A DNA stretch of 64,000 nt, taken from positions 49,933,004 to 49,997,003 of the forward strand of contig CM042089.1 in assembly GCA_023512835.1 (NCBI GenBank), written 5' to 3'. The stretch comes from Taxillus chinensis (taxonomy: Eukaryota > Streptophyta > Magnoliopsida > Santalales > Loranthaceae). Numbering within the stretch: the stretch's first letter is position 1; every line of letters begins with the position of its first letter. Under the pieces are notes generated by a model. That model was not told the origin of the DNA. It saw only the letters and a list, made by a program, of their open reading frames with translations, and did no database searches. Positions 21,308 to 32,489 of this stretch are shown here, one piece after another. The position numbers and the translations under genes are program-made.

Positions 21308-22882
21308 TCCTCTCTCCCTTAAAGACTTTTCATCCCCGAAAAGAAACATAGGGGCCAAACAATAACACAAAGTCACACTCAAACACAACAAATCCATCGC
21401 AAAAGCCAAACTCACTCACAAACATGTCACCCACATGTCACCCATCACACTGGTGTTCCACAGTTTACAACTCACAGCTCACAACAAGCCAAAATAGGCA
21501 CAAACAACCGCACAAGAAAATCACAACTCACAAAGACACTTACATATCCAATACATGTTCAACCAAATAGAGCACATATATCACATATATGCAACACCAC
21601 AAAGCCACATATCGCATATGACCTCATATCACATATCACATATGTGAAACAAAACAAAACACAAAATAACAACATATCTCATATGTGCAACACAAACCCA
21701 CATAAACAAACTCACAAGAAACAATAAACACAAGAAGCACACCATACACATAATAAACACGAACTCACATATCTCATATGTGCATAATACCACGTCACAT
21801 ACAACATATCACATATGTTCAACACGAATAGTACACAATAAGTATAGAAATACCATATTGTATAGGCTCTCGCCACCTATGATCAAGCATCGTAAAACCC
21901 AAACTCAAATGCCCTCAGGTACATGCACCCACCACACCGACACAAACACACCTCATAGGTGCAAACAAATGCACAATAGACACACCACTCGACATCGTGA
22001 CCTCAATCAAAAGCTCCAGACGCCCACGAAGATACCCCAAGTGCCATCTTGGCATCTCTGAAAGCCAACCAATCCACACACAAGAGTACCGCAAATCCTC
22101 AACTCTATGGTGACTACATCACACAAACGGTGAATACCTCCAAGTGTCACCCTGCACCATGGAACCTCAACAGATACTCTTAAGCATCACAATCTCACCC
22201 AAAAGGGTAAGGACCATGAGACTAACCAATTGTCTCCCCCATTCCGTTGACTATTTTAAATAGTCCTCACTAACTCCCACCATCTGTGGGACCTACCCCA
22301 ACCAGAAATGGGTTACCAGACAAACTCTCGGCTTCTCAAGCACTTGACTGCTTTCACAAATATCCTTAAGCCACTCACTAGCTTAAGCCATCTTGTGTGA
22401 CCTCTGGCCACCAATCACAACGTGTCATGCAACACATGCATAGTACCCTACTCACCATCTGAGCCAGACCTATCCTTACCATACAAATCTACGGCCTCAG
22501 ACACTCCTCCTAAGCGGTAGCACCAATAACTTGGTCACCCAAACACACAACAATTGAATCAGCACCACTAGCACAAATAGTCATCATAAGACACCCCATA
22601 AGGTCAAACCATTCAACCCGTAGGTCCACAACACATCACAAAGGGCACCAATACCCTTATTAGACCTGCACACAGCATCCTAAACATGCACACGGCATAA
22701 CCACCTATCGGGGAACACCACCAAAGTGCAACACTTAGCAAGCATAGCCACACGCCACCATGGTAACACTCATATCAGAGTTCATGCAAAAATATAAGAG
22801 ATCTTTAGTGCCCTAGATGCACACAAGTGTCTCACAATGCCCACACCCCATAGGTCCACTAGACCTATGCTCTGATACCATC
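21308..22882 (-). other. Internal region of the LARD-like element (non-coding)
   Basis: Bounded by a polypurine tract (minus-strand TTAAGGGAGAGAGGA, + positions 21308-21322) and a PBS at 22869-22880. On the + strand it is C/A-rich with many CACATATC words between 21560 and 21830. Open frames are short and of low complexity; no gag or pol motif is visible on either strand. Confidence 0.75.
22869..22880 (-). other. Primer binding site of the LARD-like element
   Basis: The minus strand reads TGGTATCAGAGC, a perfect 12-base initiator-tRNA-Met site, two bases after the LTR end. This fixes the element's orientation. Confidence 0.92.
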
Positions 22883-24116
22883 TATCACACCCTGACTTTT
22901 TGGCTCACAGAAACCAGGTAGTGAATTCCCTTACCCGCACCCGAAGGGACAAGGGATTGGTGAGAACACCGAGAAAGGGACCTTAGCACGGGTGCTATCC
23001 CTAAAACCATATCACACATTTACAAAAATCTCATTTCAAATCATAATACAAACACACATACATACATGTTCTTTCCCCCACGGGGTTACATCATAGTTTT
23101 TCTAGTCCAACAAAACCAACAAACATACACAAGTTCTCCACCTTTGGTGAACCTCCTAGCTCCTATAAGCACCTGAAAAAAAAAAAAAACAAACATAACA
23201 GGAGGGGAGAGCAACCACAGCTCAGTAGGGATCCTATCACTCTACACCCTCCACTCAATACATGCTCACAGCATAGCCATACAGACAACAAATGTCAGGA
23301 CATAGCCTAAAGTAAACTAAAATCAGAGAGCAGATTCCTTGTTTTTAACCTCCAACTCTCCAGACAGCTCTCACAACGTACTAATGCCATCACGGAGTGC
23401 CAAAAGATAGGTATTCCAATCTGATACTGCCGCTCTACGGGACACACTGCTCAAGCACGTCGGGTTGAGAGAACTTTCGATATCATGGAACACCTTCCTG
23501 AGGACAAACAGACTCTGACACCAACATAACATCTCAGGAGTCTCTACCACTTGACATTAGAAGCCTCACAATATCCCATCAATACAACATTACACTAGGA
23601 CATCCTCTCCTCATCAGGACTCGATATGTTTCCCTACAATCCAAAATAGAATATCAACAAATCACATCAACAGGATAGTCTATCCTATCCACACAAGGAC
23701 CCAACATATTCACCATAATCCTAAACAAGATCCACATCACTTCAGGATACAATGTTTATGATCCTTCACAAGATCATATCAACTCAACAAGCTCATTAGG
23801 CCTTAATCTCACCCAACAGGGTATATCACAAACCAAGGGGGGGCTTAGCCACCTATCACATCCACGTAAGGGTACATTTGCACTGAGCTCAACTAAGCTT
23901 AAAATCAACCACCGAATATGCCACTAGGCCCAATTGACATCTCACATGGACTTAAGAGTCCCACATGTCACATAGATCTCACACACAGGTATACAAGCAA
24001 GTATAACATATCATAATAGACCCAAAGGTCCCACACAGTACACATAAGTATACAAGCTAACCATAACCATAACCATCAACATACCATGAGGCTCTCACAG
24101 TGTCGACCACCCTCAC

Positions 24117-25861
24117 TATAATGACCTGTGTTTTTGGGATGTGAGGAATTAGTCACAGTTATGCCTTTTGGGTGGCAATTGTCAGGTTTTTGTGAGTTTT
24201 CTTCTCACACACATTGGCTACAACACTTTTTATATAGATGAGCAAGCATGAGGCAAAAGATGAGCTCAAGAGGGAGCATGTAGAGGTTGCATGTGACAAT
24301 GCCTTTGTGACGTGCAGTGATGTTTTTGCATGGGAGCCTTCCAGACAAAGTTCTAAAGCTTATGGCAAAATCCTAAGTCATTTGGAGCTTGCACGTGACA
24401 ATGGCCTTTGTCACGTGCAGCCATGTTTTTGCACCGTCTTCTTCGTTTTGTCATTTTGATAATCTTTTCCTAAATGACCATGTTCGAATTGTGGGTATTT
24501 TGTCCTGTGTGGAAGCGGAAAGGTTAATACATGTTTCATTTATCAAAACTACGTCATTTTGATGTTGGGTATCACTTATCAAAACTACGTCATTTTGATA
24601 AGTGAGGTGTCTATATAAGGAGGTTGAGGTCTCTTGTTCTTAGGTTTAGGGTTCTTCTTTTGTTAGCCATCACAGACAGAGAGAGACATAGAGAGGGAAA
24701 AAGAGAGGACTCTCCTGATCGTTGCTGCTGTAGTGATTCGCGTGGGTGGACGGCGTCTAGCGTGGGAGCAAGAGCGAGGAGGATCATTCTGAGGTAGGGG
24801 TTCTGTTTTTTTTTTGTTACCATTCTAGGGTTAGGCATTATGGTATACTTTTGTGGATTTATGTTTATATATATAAGTGAATTCATATAGGTGTGATCTC
24901 CTATATGAATGTTAGCCTTCAATGGCAAATTATATTTGGATATGTCATTTGAGTTTGGGGTCTTGGATTTCGGATCCATTCTCGTGGCAGTGAACCTTAG
25001 GGGCCTTTGGGGTGTGCGCTGTCGTTTTATGATTGAGTTCGTTAGGATTAGTCTTGCGGTAGGGCCGCGAGGGGAAACCTTGGGGTTTTCCAGGGGAGTT
25101 ATGCTTGAGGACATAATATATAGATATGATAATTATATTTCACGTGATGGTTGGTGAATACTTGTGTTATACTCGATGTGTTGTGATTTTATGGTATTGT
25201 GTTGTGATTGTAAGTGTTCCTGTATGGTTGTGAATGTGGAGCCTATGTGGTTGTGGAGCCTGAGTGGCTGTGGCTATGGATGTGGAGCCTGTGCGGCTGT
25301 GGATGTGGAGCCTGTGTGGCTATGGCGGTGGTTGTACCCGCTCCTGTGGCTTGTTTGTGTTGACATATTTTTAAATGTTGATTATACGTGTTTACATATT
25401 ATTGCCACAATACTGCACTTGTACACGTCCTCATGTAGATGCTAGAAGCATGGAATGGGTTGGGGAGACATGATCCATACTGAGCTGTGGTTGATCACCT
25501 CACCTGTTGTGATGTGTTTTCTTTCAGGAACCTACAGACGTTAGGTGGAATCCCAAGGTGGAAGACCGTATTTGTTGTTTAGTTGTTTTTTTCTCAATTA
25601 TGTTATTTTGGGGAAAATGATGTAACCCAGTGGGGAAAGATTATAAAAGGGATTTGACTGTAAGAAAGGCATGTTGTTTGGTTTGTAAACATTTATTGTG
25701 GTTTGAATTTAATAAAGATATGATCTTTGTTTTTGTGAAAATCTATTGTGGAAGTTTGTGATGTCCTGTGTGGAGTTATATTATCCTAACCCCTTATCCA
25801 CGGCGTGGGTAAAGGAGAGTCACCAACCGATTTCCTCGGGTTAGAAGTCCTGGGCGTGACA
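24117..25861 (+). mobile_element. Gypsy-type solo LTR inside the LARD LTR
   Basis: Starts TATAATGACCTGTG (TG mutated to TA) and ends GGGCGTGACA, the same family of termini as 16392-18354 but in + orientation. Flanks are CTCAC (24112-24116) and TTCAC (25862-25866). The uninterrupted relative at 42331-42345 reads CCCTCACCGCC, which shows the empty site directly. A TATA box (TATATAAG, 24612-24619) precedes a leader with GA-rich and GTGGAGCCTG tandem repeats (about 25225-25330). Confidence 0.93.
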
Positions 25862-25989
25862 TTCACCGCCCCTTTGACACCTTAGCCATCATGACCCAAA
25901 CCATAGCATCAAACCAACAACAATAGTTTCATCACATAACCTCACTAGGCTCAGTCTTACTTCTTATATACAGTATTTCCTCTTAGGAA

Positions 25990-26420
25990 TAGTATGACCT
26001 CTCAAGAATACTATTGCCCCTTGGGCAAAACATTGCCTCTCGGGAACAATATTTTACATTACCTCTCAGACATGGTATGGCCTCTCAGGCATCGTATTGC
26101 CCCTTGGGCACAGCATTGCCTCTCAGGTACAATATTTTATTACCTCTAAGGTACAGTATTACCTTAGGCCCCGCCTTAACTCTCAGGTACAATATTACCT
26201 CAGGCCCCGCCTTAACTCTCATGTACAGTATTACCTCAGGCCCGGCCTTAACTCTTAGGTACAATATTACCTGAGGCCCCGCCTTAACTTTCAGGTACAG
26301 TATTACCTCTTAGGTACATTAATGTATTACCTCTCAGGTATATTCTTGTATTACCTCACACGTACATTATTGTATTACCTCTCAAGTACAGTAGCCTCTT
26401 AGGCTTTGAACACCTCTCAC
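25990..26420. repeat. 18/36-bp minisatellite in the LARD LTR
   Basis: Units of about 18 bp (ACCTCTCAGGTACAATAT) and 36-bp composites with CAGGCCCCGCCTTAACT alternate. The related LTR has the same type of array at about 42440-42970 with a different number and order of units. Confidence 0.9.
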
Positions 26421-26879
26421 TTCCCAGGCCCTCAATAGTAGCCTCCTAGGCTTACCAAAGTAACCTCACAGGCCCACATGACCACTTGTGTTCACAACTC
26501 TATCCTCATGTCTTGACCAAGAGAGAGGATTTTCATAGAAGCTATTTTCTTGAAATAAAAAGTCCCGGCATTGGCTCCTCATACCATAAGTGAGGTAATC
26601 TAATTTTTGAGGATTTTTTTGAGAGGTCTAACCCCACTTTCCAAAAAGTTACCATTACGAAAAACTGCATATTTTCGGGATTTTACACTAAATCCCATTT
26701 TTCACATTTTGAAGGAGTAAGAATTTGATTTTTTAGTATTTTTCTTTGAATCCAAATGGGGGGTATTTCCTTATTTACATTGTAACTTAAGTATAACACT
26801 TAAATATGGAGAGACATATTGGTTACAATGTAAATGGGTCCAGGCACCCCGTCAACATACACTGGCAACTGCACTGTTT

Positions 26880-27020
26880 AACTGCTCGAGACACCCTACT
26901 CGAGACACCTTGCTTGATGCTGCTCGACACTCTAAGCTTGAGCAACATGCTCAAGGCTCCCTGCTCGATGCTCTACGCGACACTCTGCTCGAAGCTCTGC
27001 TCAAAGCTAGCCTCGAGCAG
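26880..27020. repeat. CTCGAG/CTCGA array in the LARD 5' LTR
   Basis: Repeated CTCGAG, CTCGAA and CTCGA words with GACAC or GCTC spacers. It lies about 400-550 bp downstream of the minus-strand TATA box, so it would be in the transcribed leader. Confidence 0.9.
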
Positions 27021-27779
27021 TTCCCAGTCACGAACTATCGACTGCGTTCTTTCCGATTTCATTCCAAAACCCAATTATACCCATTAAATCTCCATTTTTA
27101 AGTACTAATTCATCCCACAAATGGCTTTTTAACAAATCCTAGCCATCTTAGGCTACCAAAACAACATTAATTCATACCAAAACAACATAAATCGAGTTTC
27201 TTAAACTCTAGGGTTCATACTTCCAATTCCAAGAATTGGGAGTTAATTTACATGTTTTAGCTACTCTAGCAAGCATAATCAATGACAAAAGAGTGAGAAG
27301 AACGAATCCCTACCTCGACTTTGGTTGATTTGAGCTCCGGATCATCAATTTCGCTTTCTCCATTCTCTTTCTCTCTCCTCTCTTCTTTCTCTCTCTAGAA
27401 AAGCAAGCATGTATGACACTTAGGGATTTGGATTTTTACTGCCCTATTTATACTTTCCCACATTTAATTTATTAAAAGATCGAAATTACCCTCACAGGGT
27501 CCCGACTCCAAATCAAGCCCAATTACTGTCAAAACACTTCCTTTGATGAGTACATTACTATATTGAGATTTGTTTTTCCAAATAATACCACGAATACAAA
27601 GTCACCTGACCACACCACAAAAATCCCAAAATTACCCTTTCGAGGCTCCGACTCCAAATCGGGCCCACTCACAGTCAAAACTCTCTATTCGACGCATACG
27701 TCATCATACTGATATTCACATCCCTCGATGTGCACTCCATCACATGGTTAACTACTGGAACCCCAAACATGGGTCATAA

Positions 27780-28059
27780 GTGTGCATAGATGTACAAGAG
27801 CTCTTAGAGATTAAATTGTCTAGTGTGTGAGTAATTATAAATAGAGTGTAAGAGAGTTTTCAGTAAATCGAAAAGCTTCAAGCTTTAATCTGCTATATTT
27901 TGTTTTAATTATCTGTTGATAATAAAACAGAATACTTCTACTATTTGGTTATCTTCCACACTAATTCTATCTTTTAACCAGACAAGTGTTGTGCCAGAGA
28001 CAAAAAAGAGTTTTCGATTAGAGCCTATTCACCGCCCTTTAGGCTCTCAGGGACCAACA
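27780..28059 (+). repeat. 3' end of a Sirevirus-like LTR (relic)
   Basis: The order of blocks (tgcatagatgtacaagagct, ctagtgtgtgag, agagtgtaagagag, gataataaaac, agcctattcacc, ending GGGACCAACA) matches the last 280 bp of the LTR at 18952-20370 but with clear divergence. It is a related, older LTR of which only the end remains here. Confidence 0.8.
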
Positions 28060-28640
28060 GAAGCTTAGTCCGGACTAGTGATGTCCCGGATTTGACCACG
28101 ATGCTCCGGATTTAACCCCACCATTTTTTTACTTTTAATTACCCCTTTACGCCCACCCAAAATGCTAAAATGGATGAACTTTGGGGGATTGTTTGGGAAA
28201 CTCCATATTCGCCTAAATAGTCGTTTTGGAGAATCTCGCATGATCACATTTCCGGGCCCTTTGACTAGGGGCATTGACCATCTTTTGGCAAGTTTGACTT
28301 TTTTCAACGAAAATTGTTTTGGCCATAACTTCTTCGTTTTACAATGGAATTGAACTCGGTCACATGCGTTAATCTCCAAATTTCATCCTCTATCACTTAG
28401 TGTTGGTCTTGGGGCAGTTTAGGGGCCTGCATTAGAGATTATCAATTTTAGGATTCCTTGTTCGTGTCAATGCATCCATCTTATGCAAAATGGGGTCAAC
28501 ATCAACTCCAAACCATTCATTGGTAGTGGGGAATTCTTAAGGACTTGTTTAACAAGGTATATGGCATTGGCAGACAAGTACATAAAAATGGGATTAGTAT
28601 GTCCAACCCGGACAAAATGGGATCCAACAAATAAAAATAA
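28060..28640 (+). mobile_element. Fragment related to the 5' flank of the second Ulp1-like ORF
   Basis: From about 28130 the sequence matches the reverse complement of about 50790-51250 (shared blocks: acccaaaatgc, ggggattgttt, gttttggccataacttcttcg, gtccaacycggacaaaatggg). The homology stops near 28630 at tccaacaaat, where the other copies enter the peptidase ORF. It is a partial copy in + orientation without the peptidase region. Confidence 0.72.
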
Positions 28641-28782
28641 AGATAATTTAAATATTAATATTTAAGTAATAATTTAAAGAGTTATACTAGAAATCATTCG
28701 ATGTTTAAACTTTATATATAATTATTAATAACATTTGAAGAAATATATAATGTTACTACACTCGACAAGTACAAGCTTATAA

Positions 28783-29194
28783 GAGCACTAGTAGCAGACT
28801 CTCTATATTAGTTTGTTTCCTTAAATTTATGGAGAAAAAATTAAAAAGTCATAAAATCATTCTCCTAGCAGAAGCCCTATATTTAACTTTCTCTATAGGG
28901 GTTGTATAATGTTTCCCAACATATTGGGAAGTATTGTTCACTCCCTATAATTATTAAATTATATATAGAAAAATTCTCTCACTTCTCTCCTTCACATTTC
29001 ACATAATATTTACTTTTGTTTCATATTAAATTATAAAAATTTATTATTAAATAAAAATATAATATAAAATATTATTTTAATGATATAGAGAGCAATTTAG
29101 GAAATCTATTATGGTATATATTTATATAGAGAAGCAAAAAAAAATTAAATCTGTAAAATTAAGAAAGATGATTTGAAAGATGTTATTAGTGCTC
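28783..29194. mobile_element. Tourist-like MITE (412 bp)
   Basis: Terminal inverted repeats GAGCACTAGTAGC and GTTATTAGTGCTC (11 of 13 bases pair) and a TAA target duplication (28780-28782 and 29195-29197) fit PIF/Harbinger-derived Tourist MITEs. The interior is AT-rich and non-coding. Confidence 0.8.
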
Positions 29195-29197
29195 TAA

Positions 29198-30790
29198 CCA
29201 TCAGTCAATTGGTTATTAAAAATAAAAAACAAATTCATCTTTATATTTAAATCAATTAATTATTGACACACAAACCTCCTTGTGTAGTACATGTATGGTT
29301 AAAATGTTAGTATTTATATAATTATTTTCAATTATACTTGAGTAAAAAAATATTTTTAATCTTGTGTAATTTATATTTTTCTTGAAAATGATAGAATAGT
29401 AATAATGAATATAAAGTTGCCACTAAATAAATTAAAACACACAATTTGATTGATTGGATCCAAACCTTGATCAAAAGCATAACAGTATTACCATTTTCAT
29501 GCCTGCTTAAATCAAAGCTGACATGCTTGAACAGCTCAGTCAGTCATCCGAATCAAATTAAATCTAACCTCTAGATATAGTTGGTTTGCTTGTCATGTTT
29601 TCCCCATGTGATCCTGATTGCTCCGTATTGGGAGTCAGGTCCATTCATGTGGGGTTTATTTGTCCAAGACATTACCAGAGTGTGTAACGCAAAGAACAAA
29701 GTAAAAATCTGTCATTCTCGGTAATAACCAGGAACATCAACAACTAAAATATACAGTTAGCGCTTGCTTGTCAATTGGGGTGGCCGTGACCTTCTCCCCG
29801 CACTTCTTATTTGGCCTCCAAGTTTCTAGAAAAAATCCGGAAATATAAAATTAATTAAGGGATAAAATGTTAACACGTCAGTGGTGTACATATCATGGCA
29901 TAGAAAGGTTGGTGGATATTTGATTTGGTATAGCTATGGCAAAGACATCCACAATATATTCACGTTGATGACTGAACGTTCGTATCTAATCCAACCATCC
30001 AGACGACGGTGATCAGCAGACCACCCAAAAAAAAAAAAGGACCCTAGTTCAAATTGTTGACTAAGAAATCACCATAATTGATTGTTGCATGGGCCCATGT
30101 GTTAATTAGAGTTGAAATGCAGCGCATGCCTATGCAAGTAACTATATCTATGACAGCCCCATTTGCATTGAAAGTCTTGAGTCAATGACAGGGCCATCCC
30201 AGGTGATGGTAGTCTTCGGTGTAATTCGTTGAAATTAGAAAAACGATTTAAAAAAAAACAAAACTTGTTTACGTGGACACAAGACACAGGAGAAATGGTA
30301 TTTGATACTTGAGAGTAGAATGGGTAAGGACACGTAAGGTATTAAAGAACTATAGTGGGTGGCTTTGGATTCCTTGCAATACTAGTTGGAAAGAAAAATA
30401 ATATTTGTAATTGGTATTGAGTTTTCTTTGTGTTTTTGACTAATGTGTTAGTTATTATATTAGTAAAATTAAGTAAAACTTAAAGTGTGACACACCATAT
30501 TTGAGATAGATATAGAGAGAGCGGGAGAGGAAGTGAGGGGCCTTTAGTTATGCATTTGGATAGGAGAGAGATAGGAGCATGACAAAATTTGAATTTAGAG
30601 GTGAAAAAGTATGTTTTTTGAAAATTTGATAGCAGCAAATCCTTTACGGGTGTTTGGACGCCATAACTCTTATTCATACCCACAAATAAAAAAAGCCTAA
30701 ATCGGACCACTATATGCAAAGTTATGCCGTTTGAAATTTTTGTCAAAAATTACAGTTAATAAAACTTAGAAACCTATAAATCTGGTTATA
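29198..30790. other. AT-rich intergenic DNA
   Basis: No ORF with recognisable similarity, no RNA gene and no element ends could be identified. The composition is unlike the flanking LTRs and suggests unique or very old sequence upstream of the kinase gene. Confidence 0.5.
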
Positions 30791-30799
30791 GGAGAGATG

Positions 30800-31045
30800 A
30801 TCGATGCTTGATTGAGGCTTGCTTGATGCTCGAGACCTACTCTAACATGCCTCAAATAGGATGGCTCGAGTAACGTGTTCAAGCACGTACGCCTCAAATA
30901 GGGTGGCTCGAGTAACGTGCTTGAGCAAGTATACCTTGAATGGGGCTTGAGCAAACCTAGCTCGAGTAGCGTGCTCGAGCGCGTATGCTCGAGTCCCTGC
31001 TCGACGCCTGCTCGAGCAATGATTCGAGAGCGTATCGAATCGTGA
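30800..31045. repeat. CTCGAG-rich tandem array upstream of the kinase gene
   Basis: Three imperfect units of about 50 bp (core GGCTCGAGTAACGTGCTTGAG) are followed by denser CTCGAG and CTCGACGC words up to a TTCGAGAGCGTATCGAA-like end. The words resemble the LTR arrays at 20430, 26880 and 43400, but no LTR ends are recognisable around it. Confidence 0.85.
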
Positions 31046-31660
31046 AAAAAATACTGATGCGACTTATTTTTTCTTAGTCGGAGATGCAAAAAATGTCATA
31101 ATGTCGATTGTACCTAACAATCCTCTTAGTTGTAATGCATGTTATCCTGGATTTTTGAAATAGTATGTTTATGAAGCAATTGTAATATTTTAAATATATT
31201 ATTTATAGTTTCAGGCCAACAACTCGAGACAATCTAGTAACAATGGATAATATTATTTATTTTATGCACCCATTTTAATCATATAATTGATCGTAAAACA
31301 TGTGTAATTGCAACGTATAGACTAAAAATAGACTATTCAAGCACCGGGTATAATAATAATAATAATAGTAGCAGAGATGACTAAAGGGTTTTACAATTGT
31401 GGCCAGAAAGATGAAAATCATAATATTACTAATTTTAAGTTGCGTTAAAGTATTATTACCCAATATATACCCATCATTATTAATAAATAGTGCCGGAAAG
31501 GAATTATTAGAATTGCACTGGAAAAAACGCTCAGCTAAATATCTCTAAATGGTCAACTTCACGAATAATCCAGAACCGGAGTAGGAAGAATAGAAAAGTA
31601 AATATTATTTTCTGGCATATTTTATCTTGCTGTAATTTGTGTGAGTAATAAAAGACAAGT
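31046..31660. other. AT-rich intergenic DNA
   Basis: Nothing recognisable apart from a short TAA/ATT run near 31349-31366. It separates the array from the duplicated promoter-distal block. Confidence 0.5.
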
Positions 31661-31661
31661 A

Positions 31662-31990
31662 AATTGAAAAAGCTAAATAAAATTCTTAATTTTACACGGA
31701 GCCCATCCACTTTTTTTTTTTTTTAGGATTCCCAGATCAGAATATCTCGCCCTTTTTTCTTAAACCGAAGTCCCTTGAATCGTGGGTTTAATTTAAATTT
31801 TATTCACCGCTTGGCAGTGTGAGCCATTAAAGAGAAATAAATTGAAAAGGCTAAATAAAATCCATGATTACACGAAACACACTCAATTTTTTTTTCCCAT
31901 ATCATAAATTTTATCTCGCCCCTTTTGGTAAAACCGAAGGCCCTTGAATCGTGGGTTTAATTTAATTTAATTTTATTCACCGCTTGGCTT
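31662..31990 (+). repeat. Direct duplication of ~165 bp upstream of the kinase gene
   Basis: Two adjacent copies (about 31662-31820 and 31834-31990) share aaattgaaaa-gctaaataaaat, a T run, atctcgccc, accgaag-cccttgaatcgtggg and ttattcaccgcttgg. Divergence is moderate, so the duplication is not recent. It lies about 450-800 bp upstream of the inferred transcription start. Confidence 0.85.
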
Positions 31991-32086
31991 GGCTTTGTGC
32001 GTAACAACAATAAAACAATAAATAAATTAAATAGAAATGAAATCACGGGGGTGGAGTGTCGCACCGTTTCCTATCAATCTTAGGTT

Positions 32087-32104
32087 GCCACGTGTCCGAC
32101 ACGT
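32087..32104 (+). promoter_or_regulatory. G-box with adjacent ACGT element
   Basis: GCCACGTGTC (32087-32096) contains a perfect CACGTG G-box, and a second ACGT core (ACACGT, 32099-32104) follows within 5 bp. Such paired ACGT elements are typical targets of plant bZIP/bHLH factors and resemble ABRE couples. They lie about 350 bp upstream of the GA-rich leader of the kinase gene. A regulatory role is inferred. Confidence 0.55.
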
Positions 32105-32439
32105 AAAACTCTGTTGCCCATGATTGAGCCGCCACTCCGACAACGACGCCAAGAGCGTCGTGATTGGGTAGACGCGCAAACCCGCCCCGCCCCCCACGCA
32201 CGCCCTCCCTCCCCGTCTCTCCTGCTCCAGCGCCGCACCCAATCACTGTCGGGCGTCCGGTGCGAGTGCGCCAGTTTTTTTGACATCAACGCGTTTTCCG
32301 CAGCGTGAGGGAGCCGCCCAACTACCTCCCTTCCTCCCTCGCCCAGCCCTCTTCAAACTCGAAGAAGAAACTCGAAGAAGCAGCAAACAAGACAGGGAAT
32401 CGAATCGTCGACTGTTTTGAATTTTTAGAATCGGTCAGT

Positions 32440-32446
32440 CAGTGTT

Positions 32447-32489
<43 letters not shown>

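Larger units (their letters stand above)
20371..27779 (-). mobile_element. Non-autonomous gypsy-like element with ~3-kb LTRs (LARD-like)
   Basis: Read on the minus strand: 5' LTR (22883-27779, with a solo LTR inside), PBS complementary to initiator tRNA-Met (22869-22880), a 1.58-kb internal region without coding capacity, a polypurine tract (21308-21322) and the 3' LTR (20371-21307 is its first part). The rest of the 3' LTR lies left of the window because the outer Sirevirus inserted into it. Long LTRs with a short non-coding interior define large retrotransposon derivatives (LARDs), which depend on proteins from relatives. LTR termini have mutated from TG...CA to TA...TA. Confidence 0.78.
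22883..27779 (-). repeat. 5' LTR of the LARD-like element, interrupted by a solo LTR
   Basis: Aligns with the LTR at 41082-43917 from end to end except for the insertion at 24117-25861. Without that insertion it is about 3.15 kb. It contains an 18/36-bp minisatellite (about 25990-26420) and a CTCGAG array (about 26880-27020). The right boundary is approximate because the adjacent sequence is a different LTR relic. Confidence 0.82.

Noticed and set aside
21780..22061. 93-codon His/Thr-rich ORF in the LARD interior
   Set aside because: Derived from CACATA-type low-complexity sequence on the antisense strand of the element; no gag or pol motif.
25164..25445. Cys/Trp-rich small ORF
   Set aside because: It comes from GTGGAGCCTG tandem repeats in the solo LTR leader. 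The composition mimics a secreted Cys-rich peptide but there is no signal peptide or conserved spacing.
26014..26274. Repetitive ORF with TLRYNIT-like units, also at 42608-42922
   Set aside because: It is the translation of the 18/36-bp minisatellite inside an LTR, not a gene.
32027..32289. Minus-strand ORFs upstream of the kinase gene
   Set aside because: Several overlapping frames are open only because of GC-rich promoter sequence; no domain or similarity is visible.
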